Source of the DNA: Nectonema munidae
Lineage: Eukaryota; Nematomorpha; Nectonematoida; Nectonematidae
NCBI GenBank assembly: GCA_030549495.1
Contig: JAUIRK010000333.1
Coordinates: forward strand, 124,001 to 188,000
DNA: 64,000 nucleotides
Direction of reading: 5' to 3'
This document shows positions 58,048 through 64,000 of this stretch, piece by piece; position 1 is the stretch's first letter; each line of letters begins with the position of its first letter. The notes under the pieces are model-generated. The model had not been told where the DNA came from, ran no database searches, and saw only the letters and a list, made by a program, of their open reading frames with translations. A program made the position numbers and the translations under genes.

Positions 58048-59397
58048 CTGTTGAAAAAGTTGAGGCATATTCGATAGTGTCTCTTCCTTATGATTTCATT
58101 CTTCGTGGATTTGCCCTCCAAACTCTTCAGCTTGAGCATGCGAAACTTTTTTTCATTGCTATTGGCGGAGGAAGACACTCTTTCGAAACGTTTTTGATAG
58201 CTGGACACTTTTTCTGTATAGTGATTTTCCAGTTGAATGGATGAGCCATGTATCCTCTGAAAGACCTGTTTATTCACTCTACTGCGCGAGTAATCATTTG
58301 CAGGGATGGGATAGACGTTCTCGTTGCTCTTGTGGAGGCAAACGGGGCCGTTTTGTTTAGGAAGTGACTTTCTCTTACCCAAAACTTGGCTTGAGGAAGA
58401 GCATTTGAAGCAAGTGCAAGGAGTGAACACGTTTGCAGACACTTTGCATGAGGACAGAAGACCCCTGAAATTAACATCTTCAACGCTTTTGTTGTATTTG
58501 TAGGCAGGGTGATTTAGAGAAAGCGCGCCCTTGCAACCGGCGCAGTCCTCTTCACGATTGCAAAATGTTTGGAAATCGCTGTGCGAAGAAAGGCAACTGC
58601 AGAGCAGAGAAGGAGGTGGGGTGTGATTGCGGTAGCTGTGATGGCAGGAGTCTTCATCAGTTATTTCATTGCTTGCCAAGTACTCGCTTCTTTTCTCATT
58701 CACGCCATCTACAATCCTCTTCCTCTTGGCGCAAAGCGAACAAGAAGAAAATTGGATTGCATTTGGATCAGTTTGTGCGTCAGTGCAAGCAGACTTTGGA
58801 AGTAGGTTATCCGACTTGTAGCGTCTGAGAGTGCAAAAAGTGGGGGACATGGGGTTCACTGGCGGCGTTGCGTTGTTGTCAATTTTTATCAGAACTTTCC
58901 TTCGCGATGAAGAAATGTTTTTCCTCTTACTGCTGATATACACTCTTCTCTCGTGCTCGTTTGGTAGGTAGTGATGAGCAGAGTGAATTGGGGTGCCATG
59001 ATCATTCTCTTGAGCGAGTGCCGCCAGTCTTTTCTTCTTTTCACAGACATGCGCGTTCTTCTTGTTCAGGAGCATCAGCTTTTCATACTTCAGTCTCTCA
59101 AAGTTCTTATTGATAGAGTGCTTACGGTACGCTTGTTGAATGGTGGATGCGGCTCTTCGCACCTTCACTCCACCCCCATACTTCCGTTCCAAGATCTGGA
59201 TCTGTCTGTCCAAGATTTCTTGGGAAAAGTTGGCGCAATTGCGGACGCCAGGATTCTCTAGCTTTAAGTCTTGCTCATTATTCATGCACCAAATGTTATT
59301 GTGATTTGAGTCCGCGTACAATGTTGACACTTGTTCATTCATATTTTCAAAGCCCTCTTTTAACAAATGCTTGCTTTTACACTTTCCATTGCTTTTC
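58048..59397 (-). CDS. IQSEC/Schizo-type Arf guanine-nucleotide exchange factor, large 5' exon
   Basis: The gene makes a Sec7-family exchange factor for Arf GTPases at the plasma membrane; relatives act at synapses and, in flies (Schizo/Loner), in myoblast fusion and axon guidance. This 1350-bp exon starts after CTTTTTTAG and ends CAACAG before GTACAA. An early part reads QEILDRQIQILERKYGGG, nearly the vertebrate LQDKQVELLERKYGG. Next, AASTIQQAYRKHSINKNFER is the IQ calmodulin-binding motif (vertebrate: AARTIQTAFRQYQMNKNFER). A low-complexity middle of about 280 residues has several Cys pairs (CSLCAKRKR, TPCTCFKCSSSS). The end, NEIIRKRHYRICLNFFN, begins the Sec7 domain (vertebrate: NDVIRKRHYRIGLNLFN). 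The exon begins inside a codon, so more 5' exons exist upstream; none was recognised. Confidence 0.95.
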
Positions 59398-59518
59398 CTA
59401 AAAAAGACGTAATTTAAAAAACACTGAAATGATCTCATCAACTCCCGGCAAGTGTTGCTTTGTGGCATCACAAAGTTGCTTGTGTTTCAAAGCACTCATC
59501 CAAGTTATAGGCCTAGCT

Positions 59519-60096
59519 CAGGGATGTCCAACCTTTTTCTATGATGAGACAATTTCAAACTATAAGTTCTTTACTGATCCGCAGCAACCATGGTCATTTT
59601 TTTGAAAAGTTTAAAATGGAAAATTTAAATACACAACTTTATTCCCGCAAAATTCATTAAAATTAATGGGATTTCTGGCCTTTCTTTAAATTTATTTTGA
59701 ACGCTCATTTATCTTTGTAAATAAAAAAATTTCTTGAAGTTTTTCGTTTTCCTTTCACCTTTGAATTTGGGTGAGATAAAAAGATCAATATTTTTTATTA
59801 AAAATATGAGCATTTGACTTGATTGTTTTTTTTTGGAAAGAAATCTCTCAGTAATATTGTTAATATTTCAGCAAAATTATAGTATTATTTTAATTACGTA
59901 AAAATTTACGGCAAAACCATTATTTTTCAGAATCAGCTTAATTTGATTGTAAATAATGAATTATTATTATTAAAAAATATAAAAGAAAATATAGAATTCA
60001 TAGAAGAAAATATGCTTATACGGGATACCGTCAACAATCAAAATGAAGTTAAATGAACCACGATTTAGCCCGCGGGCCAAGGGTTGGAACTCGCTG
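59519..60096. mobile_element. hAT MITE upstream of the IQSEC exon
   Basis: Perfect 8-bp duplication GCCTAGCT at 59511-59518 and 60097-60104. The tips are CAGGGATGTCCAACCTTTTT and, read inward from the right, CAGCGAGTTCCAACCCTTGG. It is 578 bp with no transposase, in the intron 5' of the large IQSEC exon. Confidence 0.88.
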
Positions 60097-60104
60097 GCCT
60101 AGCT

Positions 60105-60874
60105 AGTCTGCCCTCAAACAGGCTGATTGGTGTACTGCTGATAAAGAAGCCTACATAAGTATGCTCATTATTCCTAAGAAACAAGAAATAAATGTATTCT
60201 GCACCCTTTTTTCCATGGACATCATCGGTGGCAAGGCTGAAAAATGGAAGACACGGGCATCCACCAAACCTTGTTAAAACGTTTCTTCATTGTTCACACA
60301 ATAATTTTTCGTAGTTTTTAGTATCTCTTGCTAAAATTCATGATGTATTACACATAAACACAAAACAAGCACCAAAATTCACGCGGAGTCACATACATAC
60401 ACCGAGTAAAATACCAAGATGATCAACTTCCGCAACGAATGTATGTTCAAATTTTACCGAAGTTCGCTATAGAAAATACGAAAAAAATTGTATTTAAATT
60501 GTGCTGGATAAAATGCAATGAACGCTTAACGATAATTTAGCGAAGGCCACCTCGTCGGAACATAAATCTTGTAAAAAAAATGGAACGTAAAGATTTTTGG
60601 TGTGATTTACTAGAGTCCTTCTTAAGCGTGAGTAAAGCGTAAAAATCTTCTTAAAATTAAATGAGAAGAATGGCATCTAGTGATGATATAATAAAAGCTA
60701 CAACAAAATGATAATAAAGGGAAAAGTATATACATTTATACGAAAAAGACATATGTTAATTCAATTAGCGTATTAAATTGTGTACCTCGATGATACCTTT
60801 ACCCTTAAAGAATGTCATTTTACGCTGTGAAGATTAATTCAAAAAATTAATCGCAAAATGTGATAGAGTTTTTG
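60105..60874. other. AT-rich, nothing recognised
   Basis: Probably IQSEC intron or upstream spacer. Short frames only, and no motif of note. Confidence 0.45.
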
Positions 60875-61202
60875 GGATCTCCTAAAGAACAACGACCTTG
60901 TCTTTGTTGGGGTCGTTGTTCTTCAGAAGACAAAATTTCAGTGATGAATATGTAATCATTTTACTCAGCAATTTAATTTATGAAAATAAAAATAATTTTT
61001 AATTATATTTTGAATCTTTCACGAATTGTCAGTTTCTCTATTAGATAATTTAAATTTTTACTGAATATATATTTTTTAAATATGCAAAAAAATAGAATTA
61101 TGTTATTGGTATCGCTATTTTTGAGGAGAGTGGTTTGGGGGTAGTTGTTCTTCAGTTGGTACGGAAAATACTTTTTTAGGATAGTTGTTCTTCAGGAGAT
61201 CC
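60875..61202. mobile_element. MITE with 8-bp target duplication
   Basis: The tips are GGATCTCCTAAAGAACAACG and, read inward from the right, GGATCTCCTGAAGAACAACT. A perfect 8-bp duplication AGTTTTTG lies at 60867-60874 and 61203-61210. The phrase 'gttgttcttcag' recurs inside twice more (about 60909 and 61143). It is 328 bp with no coding capacity. The tips are not hAT-like (no CAG start), so the superfamily is open. Confidence 0.82.
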
Positions 61203-61210
61203 AGTTTTTG

Positions 61211-62297
61211 TGATACAAACACAAAAGTACAATGAAGGCGGATGAAAGTTAAGATGAAAAACTTTGCATGTCAAGAATACGAAAAGTTACATAACGGTAA
61301 AATTTGAGACTGAGTCCTCACACATTCACTTTTTCAAAAATGCCAGTTATTCAAATTTTAAAAAATAAATTAACTTAAAATGGATAAATCAGGTAAAAAT
61401 TCGAATAAAATTATTTTAATGGTTTTTCTATGTATCGAGTTGCTCGCTAATGAAAGTGAGGTTCCTATGTTTTAAGAAAAACTTCATATGGGACAGATTT
61501 TGAAAAATCTCAAGTAAGAAGGGTCAAGGCAGGTGAAATATCTTGAGTTTCATTTTCAAGATCGTCGAATATCTTAATTTTGTTGCTGTTGATGTGTAAT
61601 ATACTTCGATTTTACGGAATCTACACTAAGAAGATAGAGGTGTTCTTTATGAAAAAGATAGCGTATTCATTGCAAGGAAGAAATATACACAACACAAAGA
61701 TCAAGGAAATAAAATGTAGCAACAAGGCTGTGAAGATACAACAAATAAAGGACAATTTCTTTTGCACAAAACCTCTCTCTATATTAATCTTAAAAGCAAA
61801 CTTAATCTCAGTGATAAAAACTTGTAATGTGGCTTCCATTAAGCGATTCCACCGCAATGCTGATTTCCTACCATAAGATGATAAAGTCTTTCCTTTGTCA
61901 GAATGCACTAACTAAGCTTTGAAAATAAGCATACAAAAGATTAAGTCTCGTATAAAGTTGCTTTCCATACCCCGCACTCCACGTGTCTAAAGCTGCAACA
62001 TATGGATTTAGTGAGCATATTTGAACAATACGTCTCTGTTCCACAAATCTAAAGTTTCATGGAACTTAGTGGTAAGCTTGGATATGAATGACTTATCCGA
62101 ATCAGATTTTGGCTATTGCTAACAAACACCATGCTTTCATATTTGACAAAATTGGTTTAATGAAATCCTTGATTTAGCGGGGCAATCATTTTTCTCTGAA
62201 TATTAATTGCATTTAAAATGCCTTAGTTTTTTTAGTTTTTCTATCTCATCCAATGGAAAAATAATAACCGTCAACAACTGTACAGATGCTCGTGATA
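61211..62297. other. AT-rich, nothing firm
   Basis: Overlapping frames on both strands at 61580-61908 are open for about 95 codons each but have no domain, splice context or composition shift, so I do not call a gene. Confidence 0.45.
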
Positions 62298-62375
62298 GTC
62301 ACCATCAGGAATCGAACCCAGACTAACTGGATAGAGAGCTAACATGCTAACTAAACTTTAAACCTTTTGGGTTAC
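62298..62375 (-). other. tRNA-like relic or SINE head
   Basis: On the minus strand a 78-base stretch runs from GTAACCC to GGTGAC. It has a D-arm-like phrase (GTTTAGTTAGCATGTTAGC) and a B box, GGGTTCGATTCC. The acceptor ends pair at five of six positions, but no stable anticodon or T stem forms, so it is unlikely to be a working tRNA. Confidence 0.35.
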
Positions 62376-62841
62376 ATCACAGACTCATCAATGAGGATGT
62401 AAAATTTCAAATTTTATCCGTCAATTTTAAAAATAATAATTTAACCTTTTTTAAATCTAAATAATAAAATGGATATTCGAATCAGATCATTTGTTGAAAA
62501 AATTATGATTTTAATAAAAATTTTATTTTAGAAAAAATGTTTTTTCCCTTTTAGTTGTTAAGCGCATTATAATGTTAAATAAGTTTTCATTTGTTTACAT
62601 TTGCATCCCGATTTGGCGCCCTTTTCTTAGACTCCAATCGCCGCGCCTATACCCAAGGGAAGGGTTGAAAAGAGTAGAGTCTCAAATTTCAAGTCATAGA
62701 AGAGAAAAAGAGTTCTCCAAGATATGGACCTTTTAATTTTTTTTAAAAGTCCAAAGTTTTAAAAAAGATTTTTAACCTGATCGTTGTTAAAAATGATCAA
62801 CTTCTGAAAAGCTAAACGTTAACTTTATGAGTGTACATTAA

Positions 62842-62971
62842 CCCATTAAGCCCCAATGTTCCCATTTGGGAACATAAGTAATTTCATCTTCGTCTGCTTT
62901 TTTCAATGACTTTGAATATAAATCGTCTGCGTTTTTTTTAAATATCGTCTGATTTCTTGGTACTTAATGAG
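62842..62971. mobile_element. piggyBac-type MITE
   Basis: TTAA at 62838-62841 and 62972-62975. The tips are CCCATTAAGCCCCAATG and, read inward from the right, CTCATTAAGTACCAAG. A short palindrome (TGTTCCCATTTGGGAACA) lies just inside the left tip and TCGTCTG recurs three times. It is 130 bp with no coding capacity. Confidence 0.8.
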
Positions 62972-63330
62972 TTAATCAAACATTTTAGTATTTAATTAAT
63001 ACGCGTTTTTTTATTTCAAAAAATGAAAATTATCCATAAACACATTTACACACTAAATAGAGAAATTTAAATGTAAAAAAGAAAACAAAATAGATCGAGG
63101 ATTTCGTCTACTATTACTACTAGTGGATGTGTAAAAAGAATTGTAGCAAAAAATATTGTAAAGGTACTCACACAAAACAAAGAGTATTATTCATTTTCAT
63201 CGGTTCACAGGGAGAAAGAGGGTGTGTAGAGGATGTGACATGTAAAGTAGAGAAAAAAGTGATAGGGAGAGGAAAAAGGCAGCAGCGTTTCTGTGGTACG
63301 AGATACGAGGTAGTGATTAGTACATTTGTT

Positions 63331-63600
63331 TTACAACTCAATCTCCTCTAATCCAAGTGCTTTTCCTTGTACGTCATAAACAAAAGAAGTGTAATCAGGG
63401 AATAAACTGTGTTTCAGTTTGCAAAGCAAGTGTAGTATCCTCTGAGCAGGCAGGCAAACGGTCTTAATCTCTTGTCGCGGCTCGCAACAATAACACGCCT
63501 TGCAAGCAGGAGGTGGTGGAGCGAAGCAAGCCTTTCTTCCCGCCCGCCTCAACCTCCTAGCAGGGTTAGGCAGGATGCGAAGTGTTGTCTCCATAATAAT
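63331..63600 (-). CDS. Coding-like exon, unassigned
   Basis: A GC-rich island on the minus strand with an 87-codon frame starting METTLRILPNPARRLRRAGR and ending DYTSFVYDVQGKALGLEEIE and L. The first half is basic and Cys/Pro-rich (APPPPACKACYCC). The second half, LPAQRILHLLCKLKHSLFPD followed by YTSFVYDVQGKALGLEEIE, faintly recalls a ubiquitin-like or doublecortin-type fold, which is not enough to name it. A donor-like GAC before GTACAAG lies inside the frame. It could be a 5' exon of the IQSEC gene or of another minus-strand gene. Confidence 0.35.
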   Translation of the reverse strand: MIMETTLRILPNPARRLRRAGRKACFAPPPPACKACYCCEPRQEIKTVCLPAQRILHLLCKLKHSLFPDYTSFVYDVQGKALGLEEIEL

Positions 63601-64000
63601 AAAACAACATCAAGAAACACGCAGGCTTTCCTACTACTACTACTGCTTTTCCACTTAACTGTGTGAAGGAAGATGCACATCTCCAGCACCTGGAAAAGGC
63701 AAAACCCCTATCAAAATTCGTTAGCTTAATGCTAATTATGAGCTTATAGAATACTCGACGCCCAGGAAATACCAGCTTGGCTTTTCCAATTTCGTTGTAA
63801 AGACAGTTCATAAACTGAAAAAATATTATATCGACTTCATTTCCGTCCCTCTCTGCCCATTAGAAGGGTTGGCCTGATCAAAAAATGAAAAGTTTGATAT
63901 CACAAATAAAAGAAGAGCTTCTAAGTATTATGGAGATAAATAAGGAACTGAAGCAACAAAGAAAGTTATAAAAGTTCTAGAATAAAAAATTATTTAATAC
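63601..64000. other. Right edge, nothing firm
   Basis: A minus-strand frame at 63566-63811 overlaps the preceding island in another frame. No motif is recognised, and the final 190 bases are AT-rich. Confidence 0.4.

Noticed and set aside
58565-59401. Open plus-strand frames of 78-96 codons at 58565-59401
   Set aside because: They lie antisense to the large IQSEC exon, whose frame has the IQ motif and the Sec7 start; they are shadows of its codon pattern.
59398-59471. Extending the IQSEC exon to the methionine at 59471
   Set aside because: A strong acceptor (CTTTTTTAG) lies at 59398 and the extra residues have no counterpart in the family; the upstream part looks like intron.
61580-61908. 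Overlapping ~95-codon frames on both strands
   Set aside because: No composition shift, domain or splice signals; expected by chance in this sequence.
62298-62375. A working tRNA gene
   Set aside because: The B box and part of the acceptor stem are present, but the anticodon and T stems do not form, so it is kept only as a tRNA-like relic.
1-64000. CRISPR arrays, bacterial operons and ribosome binding sites
   Set aside because: Spliced genes and eukaryotic transposons show this is animal nuclear DNA; no regularly spaced direct repeats with unique spacers were seen.

Overview
The window looks like nuclear DNA from an AT-rich invertebrate, probably an arthropod. Coding exons stand out as short GC-richer islands in very AT-rich introns and spacers. 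Introns have ordinary GT-AG sites, and the recognisable genes are conserved animal genes. DNA transposons (hAT, piggyBac, Mutator-like), their short non-autonomous derivatives (MITEs) and tRNA-derived SINEs fill much of the rest. I see no reverse transcriptase, LTR element, virus copy, CRISPR array or operon. The species cannot be fixed from this sequence.

Three host genes can be named. (1) An MBD2/3-type chromatin protein on the minus strand: its last exon is at 27415-28179, and the exon with the methyl-CpG-binding domain was not found. (2) A complexin on the plus strand: a first coding exon at 41643-41791 and a helix exon at 49706-49763, separated by a 7.9-kb intron full of repeats; the 3' end was not found. 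(3) An IQSEC/Schizo-type Arf exchange factor on the minus strand: eight consecutive exons between 59397 and 52897 carry the IQ motif, the complete Sec7 domain with its catalytic glutamate, and most of the PH domain. A further exon is possible near 52263-52427. Complexin and IQSEC proteins both act at synapses in animals, but they lie on opposite strands here and nothing indicates shared control.

Layout: 1-9.6 kb is mostly featureless AT-rich DNA with three unexplained GC-rich islands. From 9.7 to 16 kb there are two Mutator-like MITEs with perfect 9-bp target duplications, a hAT-like MITE and a Mutator-like transposase relic. From 18.3 to 20.3 kb lies a 2.1-kb element with piggyBac-like ends. 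From 21.8 to 24.5 kb is a broken hAT element, then the MBD2/3 exon. From 28.6 to 35.2 kb is a nest: a hAT MITE carrying a SINE, then a hAT relic cut by a piggyBac that itself holds another hAT. From 35.2 to 41 kb there are more copies of the 18-kb repeat family and a piggyBac relic split by a MITE at TTAA. From 41.4 to 49.8 kb is complexin, whose intron holds the best-preserved piggyBac of the window. From 52 to 59.4 kb is the IQSEC gene, with a hAT relic and a SINE in its introns. From 59.5 to 64 kb there are three more MITEs and an unassigned coding-like exon.

All calls rest on reading the sequence and remembered family motifs. No database search was run.
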